Source: Clostridia bacterium (GTDB lineage Bacteria; Bacillota_A; Clostridia; Lachnospirales; Lachnospiraceae). Taken from it: 14,232 nt of DNA. The notes below the pieces were generated by a model, which saw nothing but the letters and a program-made list of their open reading frames with translations, made no database searches and was not told where the DNA came from. Of the stretch, positions 5,413 to 13,173 are shown piece after piece. The stretch is from NCBI GenBank assembly GCA_012515365.1, contig JAAYYM010000309.1, positions 1 through 14,232 on the forward strand. Direction: 5' to 3'. Position 1 is the stretch's first letter. Each line of letters begins with the position of its first letter. Both the position numbers and the translations under genes were made by a program.

Positions 5413-8400
5413 TTATTCATTCCTTTGTTTTTGGATGAGCTGTTCATATTCCTTGACAGGCAGTGGTCTGGCAAAGTAAAAGCCCTGCGCAATGTCACAG
5501 TTGATCCCACGTAAGAAATCAAGCTGTTCCTTTGTTTCCACTCCTTCTGCCACTACAATCAGCTGTAGCTGTTTTGCCATACGTACCGAGTTTTCTACAA
5601 TGATTCTTCCTCGCTCGGTAGCCATGATCTCATCTAGGAAGAAACGATCAATTTTCAATACATCAACCGGTGCTTTTCGTAGCATGTTGAGTGACGAGTA
5701 TCCTGAGCCGAAATCATCCATTTCTATGACAAATCCTGCTTCTTTTAATTTTTCCATCTGTGAAAAGAGCTCTTTTACATCATCAATAAACAGATTCTCT
5801 GTGATCTCAAGCTCCAGCATAGCCGGTGGAAGATCGTATTTCTTCACAAGTCCGGTCAGCATTGCCACCAGATCAGAATGATGAATATGAATCCTCGAAA
5901 TGTTCACTGAAATCGGCAGATCGTTGATTCCCATTTCTCTTAACTTCACCAGATATTTGCAGGCTTCCTCCCACATATAAACATCCAGTTTCGTAATAAA
6001 GCCGTTACTCTCAAATAGATCAAGGAATGCGGATGGTACACGAAGCCCTCTGATCGGATGCTGCCAGCGTACTAAAGCTTCTGCACCACAGATTTTTTCA
6101 GTCATCATATCATACTTCGGCTGTAAGTACATGATGAATTCGCCCTTTTCAAGTGCAGCATTCATCTCACTCTCGATTTCTGCCTGCTCACGCTGCTGTA
6201 ATCTGATCTTGTCATCATATACAGCAAAGTTTGACAATGAATTTCCCTTAATCTGCTTCTTAACAATTCTTGCGCGATCACACATCAGACGAATCGGCAG
6301 TGAATTATCGACTACTTTATATATTCCATAGGATAAAGAAATACACCATTGTTTTTCAAAATATTCACCTGCACGGTCAGACAGCCTGGTCATATAATCT
6401 ATTATTTCCTGATCACTTTGATACATCATGATCACGCTGAAATGATCTGCCTGATATCGCTTTGCAAGGCTGTGCTTAGGTGTGACTTCTTTGATCGCAC
6501 GCCCAAGCTGCTGCAGGATCTTATTTCCCACATCGATGCCAAACCGGTCATTAATAATCCTAAAACGGTCAATATCAATGGAAAGGATAGCAAAGGTCGC
6601 ATTGTTGTGCATATGGATCATCTCAGAAGCTCTCTGATAAAATGCCTCGCTGTTATACAGACCTGTTACGGAATCATAGTCTGCACGGTATTCCATTTCG
6701 ACCTTGGCTTCCATTTCTGCATTGACATTCTGAAGTGTACCTAAAAACCGGATGGTTTCATTGTTCAGACCACGCAGCATTTGTAAAATGATCGAATACC
6801 ATACAGCTGTTCCATATTTATTATACAGACGTACTGTGATCTTTTGTGTCTTAAGCTCTGTTCTGATGCGCTCCTTAAAATCTTCGTATTTCTCTTCATC
6901 ATCCGGATGACATTTCAGTCCGTTAAGCAGAGACCATTCATCGACAAGCATCGATTGATCGACCTTAAAAACTTCATCAAACATCGAGCACAGATAATAA
7001 TGATTCTCAGGCTTGTTGTACTCAAACACAAGAACGCCTGTCATCTCATTGATATTTTCATAACGTTCGTTATTCATTGCAATTTCTTTCTGGAATGTGC
7101 TTTGTGACTTCATCAGTTCGTACTTGATATTGGTCGCAATCATTTCCAGATAACGGCGTTTAGATTCATTGATATTCATGCAGATAATGAATACACGCTG
7201 GTCGTCATTTGCATTGATCTTTTCCAAAACCGTATAAATACTATGCCATTCATAGGTCTCACTATTTGTACAAAGGCGCACTTCTTTACAGATAATTCTC
7301 TTACCGCATTTAAGTGCCTCTTTTAAATATATCGGATCTGTGACCTGATTAAATTCTTCCAGATCTTCCGGAAATACAATACTTTTTTTATAATGTGTCC
7401 GAAGAGTTTCATAGTTTTCAATCCTTCGGTCAACTAAAGTCATGACATCCTGTTCCCTCATTCTGACACAGATATTCTTTGTCAGATTGACATCCCAAAT
7501 GATATTCTGAATCTCATAAATAGCCTTCTGAAATCGTTCTGTACTCTCGTTAACTGCAGTAATCTGCGCATCAACATCTTCTTTAATCGATGCAAACAGA
7601 TAAATATTTTTTCCGTTTCGCATCGTGATCTTTGTTGTCCGCATCTGCAGATCGGTGCGGAGTGATGGTGAATAAACCTCATAATCAGCTGATGCCTCAT
7701 TTTCCTGCATCTTCTTGATCGGGCAGTCCTTACATGGTTCTGAATATCCTTTATTCTGCTGATAGCAAAATCCTTTGCTGTCATTTTGAAGTCGATCCTG
7801 AAGCAGATCATTACGGTATAGCAGCTGATAATTTTCATCTACCGCATATGCCCAGGCACACATTGGACTCAGAATATTCTTAACAAGCTCCATTTCCCTT
7901 GTGCTAAGCAAAGGATTGATGCTGTTATCCATGCGCTCCATGTCGTTTGTGTAAAGGATATAAGTATCTTTTCCACTCTCCTTTGCATCACAAAGTGCAA
8001 GCAGAGCTTTCCCATACAGCTTTTGAAAATCTGCCTCATTTGCATAAATTGACGCAATACCAACACTGACAGACAATGCACAGCCCTCTTTATAATCACT
8101 CCATACTTCCTTAACGGTCTGACAGATGTAAGAAGCTCTCTCCAGCAATACATTCGGTGCACGCACACCTTTCATAAAAATAACAAAACGGTCATTATCC
8201 ACTCGTCCGATGATATCTGTTCCACGGAACGCTTTCCGCAGTATTTTTGCAACTTCAGTCAGCACACCGTCTCCGACTACATCTCCATAAATCTTGACCA
8301 GAGAATAAAAGTCATCGATGTCTACGATCATCAGATTCGGGATTACTTCCTTTGGAATCGTCGGCAGATATTCCTCAACTGCCTTGATCACAGCATCACC

Positions 8401-8838
8401 ATTCAAAAGCTGTGTCAGGCGGTCACGCGTCGTCTGATTCAGTTCATCCTTTTTTTTAGTTTCTTCATCTATATAGGTCAATGTTCCATATAACAGATCC
8501 GGCTCATCATAATCATCAAGCATCAGGCGTCCCTTGATCTGATACCATAGGTACTCTCCCTGATAATTGATAAATCTTATGTAATCCACCTGTACTTTTT
8601 CATCGACCTCACGTGCTCTGATATTAAAAAAAGCAATTGCCTTTGTAATATCATCCTGATGAATCTTCCCCCTGATGTTCATTTTTTCCAGAAATCCGGG
8701 GATTCGTAAAGGAAGGGGGATGTATTTACTGATGTTCTCAGAAAAACTGATAACATCCTCCTTGATATGATATTCAAATACAATTGTTTCATTTAGATCC
8801 AATGCATTTTGAAATAATTCTTCGCTGATTTTATGCAT
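5413..8838 (-). CDS. Multidomain sensor c-di-GMP phosphodiesterase: degenerate GGDEF, Cys motif, PAS-like segments, degenerate GGDEF, intact EAL
   Basis: A 1141-aa protein with no evident membrane segment, so probably cytoplasmic. Order: PAS-like segment (about 15-125); a first GGDEF-like domain (135-300) whose signature is RVDNDRF (212-218); a Cys-motif segment GFCYQQNKGYSEPCKDCP with C358, C369 and C372; PAS-like segments (about 430-560 and 595-705); a second GGDEF-like domain (715-875) with signature RYQADHF (794-800); and an EAL domain (890-1135). Both GGDEF signatures lack the catalytic glycines and glutamate, so cyclase activity is not expected. The EAL domain keeps AEALVRW (E920), VNIS, ELEITEN, EMDDFGSGYSS, LKIDR, AEGVE and AQGFYF, the residues needed for metal binding and c-di-GMP hydrolysis to pGpG. 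The ATG has GGAGG seven bases upstream. It has its own sigma-A-like promoter and precedes sigK by 62 bp, so read-through into sigK is possible. Confidence 0.9.
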   Translation of the reverse strand: MHKISEELFQNALDLNETIVFEYHIKEDVISFSENISKYIPLPLRIPGFLEKMNIRGKIHQDDITKAIAFFNIRAREVDEKVQVDYIRFINYQGEYLWYQIKGRLMLDDYDEPDLLYGTLTYIDEETKKKDELNQTTRDRLTQLLNGDAVIKAVEEYLPTIPKEVIPNLMIVDIDDFYSLVKIYGDVVGDGVLTEVAKILRKAFRGTDIIGRVDNDRFVIFMKGVRAPNVLLERASYICQTVKEVWSDYKEGCALSVSVGIASIYANEADFQKLYGKALLALCDAKESGKDTYILYTNDMERMDNSINPLLSTREMELVKNILSPMCAWAYAVDENYQLLYRNDLLQDRLQNDSKGFCYQQNKGYSEPCKDCPIKKMQENEASADYEVYSPSLRTDLQMRTTKITMRNGKNIYLFASIKEDVDAQITAVNESTERFQKAIYEIQNIIWDVNLTKNICVRMREQDVMTLVDRRIENYETLRTHYKKSIVFPEDLEEFNQVTDPIYLKEALKCGKRIICKEVRLCTNSETYEWHSIYTVLEKINANDDQRVFIICMNINESKRRYLEMIATNIKYELMKSQSTFQKEIAMNNERYENINEMTGVLVFEYNKPENHYYLCSMFDEVFKVDQSMLVDEWSLLNGLKCHPDDEEKYEDFKERIRTELKTQKITVRLYNKYGTAVWYSIILQMLRGLNNETIRFLGTLQNVNAEMEAKVEMEYRADYDSVTGLYNSEAFYQRASEMIHMHNNATFAILSIDIDRFRIINDRFGIDVGNKILQQLGRAIKEVTPKHSLAKRYQADHFSVIMMYQSDQEIIDYMTRLSDRAGEYFEKQWCISLSYGIYKVVDNSLPIRLMCDRARIVKKQIKGNSLSNFAVYDDKIRLQQREQAEIESEMNAALEKGEFIMYLQPKYDMMTEKICGAEALVRWQHPIRGLRVPSAFLDLFESNGFITKLDVYMWEEACKYLVKLREMGINDLPISVNISRIHIHHSDLVAMLTGLVKKYDLPPAMLELEITENLFIDDVKELFSQMEKLKEAGFVIEMDDFGSGYSSLNMLRKAPVDVLKIDRFFLDEIMATERGRIIVENSVRMAKQLQLIVVAEGVETKEQLDFLRGINCDIAQGFYFARPLPVKEYEQLIQKQRNE

Positions 8839-8899
8839 AACTGTACCTCCACCTCATGATGTACGTAATTCCAGCCAAATTTTAAAACATTCTCCTAAC

Positions 8900-8928
8900 A
8901 TTATACAAATATAGCTGGCGAATAACAA
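8900..8928 (-). promoter_or_regulatory. Predicted sigma-A promoter of the EAL phosphodiesterase gene
   Basis: Minus strand: -35 TTGTTA (8928-8923), 17-base spacer, -10 TATAAT (8905-8900, perfect). Transcription would start near 8893, leaving a leader of about 55 bases before the ATG at 8838. It sits in the 105-bp gap after hemW, in which no terminator is visible, so the downstream gene may also receive read-through from lepA-hemW. Confidence 0.7.
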
Positions 8929-8943
8929 GGAAAATAGTGTATT

Positions 8944-10098
8944 TTATTTATTTTCCGCAATAAAATCAGCAAACACATAATTGCAGACATCCATTCCCTT
9001 TTTTGTTAGTTTCAGTCGTCTGCCTTTCTCGTTTTCACAAATAGTTAAAAGCCCATTTGAAACATGTTTTTCGATCACATCCTGATAAACTTCATTCAAA
9101 CTGATGCCAAAGCTCGCATGGAAGTGCTCATAAGAAATTCCGGTGCTCATGCGTAGCCCCAAAAACATAAACTCTTCCATCTGCATGCGTTTCGTAATTT
9201 CTTCTGTTTCTGACGGCTCACCCGGACATTTTTTATAACGTTTCATATCATCTGTATTCTTAAACCGTGTCTGACGCATATACGAAGAGGCCCCTAGACC
9301 TAGTCCTAAATACTCAATTCCTATCCAATAGGAACTGTTGTGTCTACTCTCATATCCAGGCTTTGCGTAATTAGACAATTCGTACTGAATATATCCGGCT
9401 TGTTCTAACAGCTGTCTGGTGTGATCATACATCGTCCGCTCGATTTCCTCTTGTGGCAGATCAGACTGCTGATACAGCTTTGCAAATGCAGTTCCTTCTT
9501 CAAGGATCAGGCTGTATACAGAAATATGCTTTGGCTCCAAATCGATCAGTCTGTTTACACTTTGTTCTAAACGTGTTAAGGTTTGTCCCGGAAGTCCCAT
9601 CATCAAATCCACATTGATATTTGAAAATCCGAGTTTAACTGCCAGTTTGTATTGGTCTAAAAACTCCTGATACGTATGGATGCGTCCTAACAGCCTAAGC
9701 TCATCATCAAACGTAGACTGCATACCGATGCTTAATCGATTGATCCCAGCTGCCAGGTACATCTTCAGTTTGTCCTGATTCAGTGTTCCGGGATTAGCTT
9801 CCAGCGTGATCTCCGCATTTTTTGCAATTACAAACTGCTGCCGCAAAAGTTCAAGTAATTCGTTCACATCCTTAGCCGGTAACAAGCTCGGCGTACCACC
9901 GCCAAAATAAATCGTACATACCTCATATGCATCTCGATATTGATTTGCTTTCTGCATGATTTCCTGACTAAGTGCCGACACATACTCACTCATGGCATCT
10001 CCAGATGCTGCCCCTGACAAAAAATCACAATATTTGCATTTTTGTACGCAAAAAGGAATATGTAGATACACCCCAAGGGCATCATATTTTCGCCCCAT
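8944..10098 (-). CDS. hemW: HemW-like radical SAM protein (heme chaperone; formerly annotated as oxygen-independent coproporphyrinogen oxidase)
   Basis: A 384-aa radical SAM protein. LGVYLHIPFC leads into the iron-sulfur cluster motif CVQKCKYC (C17, C21, C24), followed by the SAM-binding GGGTPS (66-71), ITLEANPGT, RLSIGMQS and NVDLMMGLPGQT. HNSSYW (253-258) is the HNxxYW motif that marks HemW, a proposed heme-insertion chaperone, against true HemN. A winged-helix-like C-terminal region completes it, and the length is normal. ATG at 10098 was chosen because GAGG lies six bases upstream and it is only 10 bp after the lepA stop; an in-frame ATG at 10122 would overlap lepA and add eight residues (MIRNKRCD) not typical of the family. 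The lepA-hemW pairing is common in Firmicutes, where hrcA-grpE-dnaK often follows; here that block is absent and the phosphodiesterase gene follows. Confidence 0.93.
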   Translation of the reverse strand: MGRKYDALGVYLHIPFCVQKCKYCDFLSGAASGDAMSEYVSALSQEIMQKANQYRDAYEVCTIYFGGGTPSLLPAKDVNELLELLRQQFVIAKNAEITLEANPGTLNQDKLKMYLAAGINRLSIGMQSTFDDELRLLGRIHTYQEFLDQYKLAVKLGFSNINVDLMMGLPGQTLTRLEQSVNRLIDLEPKHISVYSLILEEGTAFAKLYQQSDLPQEEIERTMYDHTRQLLEQAGYIQYELSNYAKPGYESRHNSSYWIGIEYLGLGLGASSYMRQTRFKNTDDMKRYKKCPGEPSETEEITKRMQMEEFMFLGLRMSTGISYEHFHASFGISLNEVYQDVIEKHVSNGLLTICENEKGRRLKLTKKGMDVCNYVFADFIAENK

Positions 10099-10108
10099 AT
10101 CGCACCTC

Positions 10109-11923
10109 TTATTTCTTATCATCCAACTTTAGCACGCTCATAAATGCCTTCTGTGGTATCTCGACATTTCCGATCTGTCTCATTCGTTTTTTTCCTTCTT
10201 TTTGCTTTTCAAGCAGCTTTCTCTTTCGTGTAATGTCTCCACCATAGCACTTGGCAAGTACATCCTTTCGCATCGCCTTGACCGTCTCTCTGGCTATGAC
10301 CTTGCTTCCGATTGCTGCCTGAATGGGGATTTCGAATAAGTGTCTCGGAATTTCTTCTTTCAGTTTTTCACACATTTTTCTGCCGCGTTCATATGCCGTA
10401 TCCTTATGGACAATAAAGGACAAGGCATCTACCTCTTCACGATTAATCAGAATATCCAGTTTGACAAGATCTGATTTTTCATAGCCCTTTATCTCATAAT
10501 CAAAGGATGCATATCCGCGTGAACGTGATTTCAGTGCATCAAAGAAATCATAAATTATTTCATTGAGCGGCAGCTCATATTTAAGCAACGCTCTTGTTTC
10601 TTCCATATATTCCATACCCAGATAACATCCTCGACGCTCCTGGCACAGCTCCATGATAGAGCCTAAAAATTCTGTTGTCACCATGATTTCTGCACTGACA
10701 ATCGGTTCTTCCATATATTCTATTTCTGCAGGATCCGGAAGATTAGATGGATTCGTCAGTTCGATCATTTCGCCATTTGTTTTATACACTTTATAAATAA
10801 CACCGGGGGCCGTCGTCACAAGATCCAGATTATATTCCCGCTCCAGACGTTCCTGAATGATTTCCAGATGAAGCAGTCCGAGGAAACCACATCTAAATCC
10901 AAAACCTAATGCAATCGACGTTTCCGGTTCATAGTTAAGCGATGCATCATTCAACTGCAGCTTTTCCAAAGCATCTCGCAGATCCGGATACTTCGCTCCA
11001 TCTGCCGGATACAATCCGCAATAAACCATAGACAGCACCTTTTTATAGCCCGGAAGTGCTTCCTTACAGGGATTATCTGCATCTGTTACGGTATCGCCAA
11101 CCGTCGTATCCTTGACATTTTTAAGACTTGCTGTGATATATCCAACCATACCTGCTGACAGCTCATCGCAAGGGATGAATTGACCGGCACCAAAATATCC
11201 AAGCTCAACAACGTCTGCCTTTGCGCCTGTCGCCATCATTAAGATCGTGGTTCCTTTGCGGATCACCCCTTCTCTCAAACGGCAAAAGATAATAACACCC
11301 TTATATGGATCATAAATCGAGTCAAAAATCAAGGCTCTGAGCGGAGCCTTAGGATCACCGGCAGGAGCTGGTATTTTGGCTACAATTTGTTCTAATACTT
11401 CTTCAATTCCAATTCCATTTTTTGCAGATATCATCGGTGCGTCATGTGCATCCAGACCGATCACATCCTCGATCTCTTCTTTTACACGCTCAGGTTCTGC
11501 GCTGGGAAGATCAATTTTATTGATGACCGGAAATACATCCAGATCATGATCAAGAGCCAGATAGACATTTGCTAACGTCTGCGCTTCGATTCCCTGCGCT
11601 GCATCCACGACAAGAATCGCACCATCGCAGGCTGCCAGACTACGACTCACCTCATAGTTAAAATCCACATGTCCCGGCGTGTCGATCAGGTTAAAGATAT
11701 ACTCCTCCCCATCATTCGCTTTATACACAGTACGCACTGCCTGTGCCTTGATCGTGATTCCGCGTTCGCGCTCTAAATCCATATTATCAAGTACCTGTGC
11801 CTGCATTTCTCTGCTGGTCAGCAAACCGGTCTTTTCGATGATACGGTCAGCCAATGTTGATTTACCATGGTCAATGTGGGCAATGATACAAAAATTCCTT
11901 ATTTTACTCTGATCTACTGACAT
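10109..11923 (-). CDS. lepA: Elongation factor 4 (LepA), ribosomal back-translocase GTPase
   Basis: A full-length 604-aa translational GTPase, close to the usual size of about 600. G motifs: AHIDHGKS (15-22), RERGITIKA (52-60), DTPGH (81-85) and NKID (135-138). Domain II, the EF-G-like domains and the LepA-specific C-terminal domain follow; the tail [20 protein letters not shown] is a family hallmark and separates it from EF-G and BipA. EF4 acts on the ribosome in the cytoplasm, affecting translocation and initiation under stress. GGAGG lies four bases before the ATG. The gene is the first of the lepA-hemW pair and is divergent from gpr. Its predicted leader is unusually long (about 205 bases) and contains a copy of the palindromic element found near comM. 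Confidence 0.97.
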   Translation of the reverse strand: MSVDQSKIRNFCIIAHIDHGKSTLADRIIEKTGLLTSREMQAQVLDNMDLERERGITIKAQAVRTVYKANDGEEYIFNLIDTPGHVDFNYEVSRSLAACDGAILVVDAAQGIEAQTLANVYLALDHDLDVFPVINKIDLPSAEPERVKEEIEDVIGLDAHDAPMISAKNGIGIEEVLEQIVAKIPAPAGDPKAPLRALIFDSIYDPYKGVIIFCRLREGVIRKGTTILMMATGAKADVVELGYFGAGQFIPCDELSAGMVGYITASLKNVKDTTVGDTVTDADNPCKEALPGYKKVLSMVYCGLYPADGAKYPDLRDALEKLQLNDASLNYEPETSIALGFGFRCGFLGLLHLEIIQERLEREYNLDLVTTAPGVIYKVYKTNGEMIELTNPSNLPDPAEIEYMEEPIVSAEIMVTTEFLGSIMELCQERRGCYLGMEYMEETRALLKYELPLNEIIYDFFDALKSRSRGYASFDYEIKGYEKSDLVKLDILINREEVDALSFIVHKDTAYERGRKMCEKLKEEIPRHLFEIPIQAAIGSKVIARETVKAMRKDVLAKCYGGDITRKRKLLEKQKEGKKRMRQIGNVEIPQKAFMSVLKLDDKK

Positions 11924-11952
11924 AAATCCTCCATCTCATTCCTAAACTTACA

Positions 11953-12090
11953 GGCAATCACAATACTCGTAATCTAAGAACAGATTTCATAAGTTTACAC
12001 AAAATAAGTGAGGAGTCAAAACGCCCTCGACGAACGTTTTTGTGTAAGTTTTTGAAATCGCTCCACAAATGAAATTATTTCGCAATTACC
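11953..12090 (-). repeat. Second copy of the MITE-like palindromic element, in the lepA leader
   Basis: Read on the minus strand this region starts GGTAATTGCGAAAT, matching GGTCATTGCGAAAT at the left end of the 822-1160 element. It continues through a shared GCGATTT, TTACACAAAAACGTTCGTCG and GCGTTTTGACTCCTCACTT block, and ends near ATCTGT and GATTGC. Its own arms (11983-12004 and 12038-12059) pair at 19 of 22 positions. Inside, AAAACG and CGTTTT form a further small hairpin. It is a single unit without tandem expansion. It lies between the predicted lepA promoter and the lepA start, so it would be transcribed as a long hairpin in the lepA leader. Boundaries are approximate. Confidence 0.82.
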
Positions 12091-12135
12091 TAAGTCTAAA
12101 GCTTTACTGCATTTTGATTTGTCTACAGCATGTAT

Positions 12136-12164
12136 AGTATATCGGTAAAATGCGGTAAATGCAA
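12136..12164 (-). promoter_or_regulatory. Predicted sigma-A promoter of lepA-hemW
   Basis: Minus strand: -35 TTGCAT (12164-12159), 17-base spacer, -10 TATACT (12141-12136). The -10 matches five of six consensus bases; the -35 matches only the first three. Transcription would start near 12129, about 205 bases before the lepA ATG. No better candidate was found between the repeat element and lepA. Confidence 0.55.
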
Positions 12165-12192
12165 GTATCTGTATCATTTTAAAATGCATCAC

Positions 12193-12221
12193 GTATAGTT
12201 TTTTTCATTTTGCTCAAACTA
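12193..12221 (+). promoter_or_regulatory. Predicted sigma-G (forespore) promoter of gpr
   Basis: GTATA (12193-12197) fits the sigma-G -35 GnATR; 17 bases later CAAACTA (12215-12221) matches the -10 CATnnTA except at one position. Transcription would start near 12228, about 24 bases before the gpr ATG. Bacillus gpr is controlled by sigma-F and sigma-G, so this fits its known forespore expression. Confidence 0.6.
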
Positions 12222-12251
12222 TGGATACAACACCAGAAAGGAGTCGTAATT

Positions 12252-13118
12252 ATGCCTGATCTACATGTAAGAACTGATCTTGCCCTTGAGGCCAGAGAAA
12301 GTATCCGCGAAGCGAATCCATCATCACACGGAATCAATGTGAAGGAATTTCATTATGATAAGGAAGAAATCCATGTTACAAAGGTGGATATCGAAACCAA
12401 AAATGCTGCCAAGGAGCTAGGAAAACCGATTGGAACCTACATTACTCTAGAAGCACCGCACTTGTGTGAGCCTGATGACGGCTATCACATCGAAATCAGC
12501 AAAGCCATTGCCAAGGAGCTAAAAGCTATGATTCCCATCGATCAATTCCCCTGTTCGATCCTGATCATAGGCCTGGGTAATCGCTTTGTGACGCCGGATG
12601 CACTTGGTCCACAGGTTATTGACAATTTGATGATCACGCGACATATCGTCAGAGAATACGGAGCTGCTGCATATGACAGAGAATCTATTAATTCAATCAG
12701 CGCACTTTTTCCGGGTGTCATGGCCCAGACCGGTATGGAAGCACTCGAGATCATCCATGGAGTCACGACAGAAACCTCGCCTGACTATGCGATCGTGATC
12801 GATGCACTGGCCGCCAGAAGTATCAAACGTCTCAATCGTACAATTCAGATCACCGATACCGGGATTATGCCGGGCTCCGGTGTCGGAAACCATCGCAATG
12901 CAATCACCAGCGAAACTCTTGGCATTCCGGTCATTGCCATCGGCATTCCTACTGTTGTCGATGCGCAGACAATCGTAAATGAGGCAGTCGACACTTCACT
13001 GTCGCACTCTGCACCGCCTGAGCTTGCTAATTTCTACGTAACGCCAAAGGATATCGATGAAATCATCAAACGCATCAGCTTTACCCTGTCCGAAGCAATT
13101 AATCAAACTCTGTGTTAA
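12252..13118 (+). CDS. gpr: Spore germination protease GPR
   Basis: A 288-aa member of the GPR family (A25), the forespore protease that degrades small acid-soluble spore proteins during germination so that spore DNA is released and amino acids become available. Conserved blocks: RTDLALEA near the N terminus (the zymogen pro-region of the family has this sequence), LIIGLGN, TPDALGP with Asp116, ALFPGVMAQTG, AIVIDALAARS with Asp184, DTGIMPGSGVGN and IPVIAIGIPTVVDA. Asp116 and Asp184 correspond to the aspartates proposed as catalytic. It is shorter than the approximately 370-aa Bacillus enzyme. ATG at 12252 has AAAGGAG eight bases upstream; the in-frame TTG at 12210 lies inside the promoter and is rejected. 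spoIIP follows after 55 bp, the same order as in Bacillus. Confidence 0.95.
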   Translation: MPDLHVRTDLALEARESIREANPSSHGINVKEFHYDKEEIHVTKVDIETKNAAKELGKPIGTYITLEAPHLCEPDDGYHIEISKAIAKELKAMIPIDQFPCSILIIGLGNRFVTPDALGPQVIDNLMITRHIVREYGAAAYDRESINSISALFPGVMAQTGMEALEIIHGVTTETSPDYAIVIDALAARSIKRLNRTIQITDTGIMPGSGVGNHRNAITSETLGIPVIAIGIPTVVDAQTIVNEAVDTSLSHSAPPELANFYVTPKDIDEIIKRISFTLSEAINQTLC

Positions 13119-13139
13119 TGCTGTTATAGAATGACACTG

Positions 13140-13168
13140 TCATAAACATGTCCGTTCGTGCATATACT
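13140..13168 (+). promoter_or_regulatory. Predicted sigma-E promoter of spoIIP
   Basis: TCATAAA (13140-13146) matches five of seven bases of the sigma-E -35 KMATATT; after 14 bases, CATATACT (13161-13168) fits CATACAnT with one mismatch. Bacillus spoIIP is sigma-E-controlled, which agrees. The predicted start (13174-13175) coincides with the start codon. Confidence 0.55.
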
Positions 13169-13173
13169 TGTCT

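Noticed and set aside
7482..8168. Two minus-strand reading frames inside the phosphodiesterase gene in another frame
   Set aside because: They lack recognisable motifs and ribosome sites and lie wholly within a well-supported coding region; there is no sign of a frameshift in the main frame.
8839..8943. Riboswitch (for example c-di-GMP sensing) in the phosphodiesterase leader
   Set aside because: The leader is only about 55 bases from the predicted start, too short for a GEMM-type aptamer, and no characteristic conserved motif is visible.
10099..10122. Upstream ATG (10122) for hemW
   Set aside because: It overlaps the lepA stop and lacks a good ribosome site, whereas ATG 10098 has GAGG at proper spacing.
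12210..12251. Upstream TTG start for gpr
   Set aside because: It lies within the predicted sigma-G promoter; ATG 12252 has AAAGGAG and gives the family-typical N-terminus.
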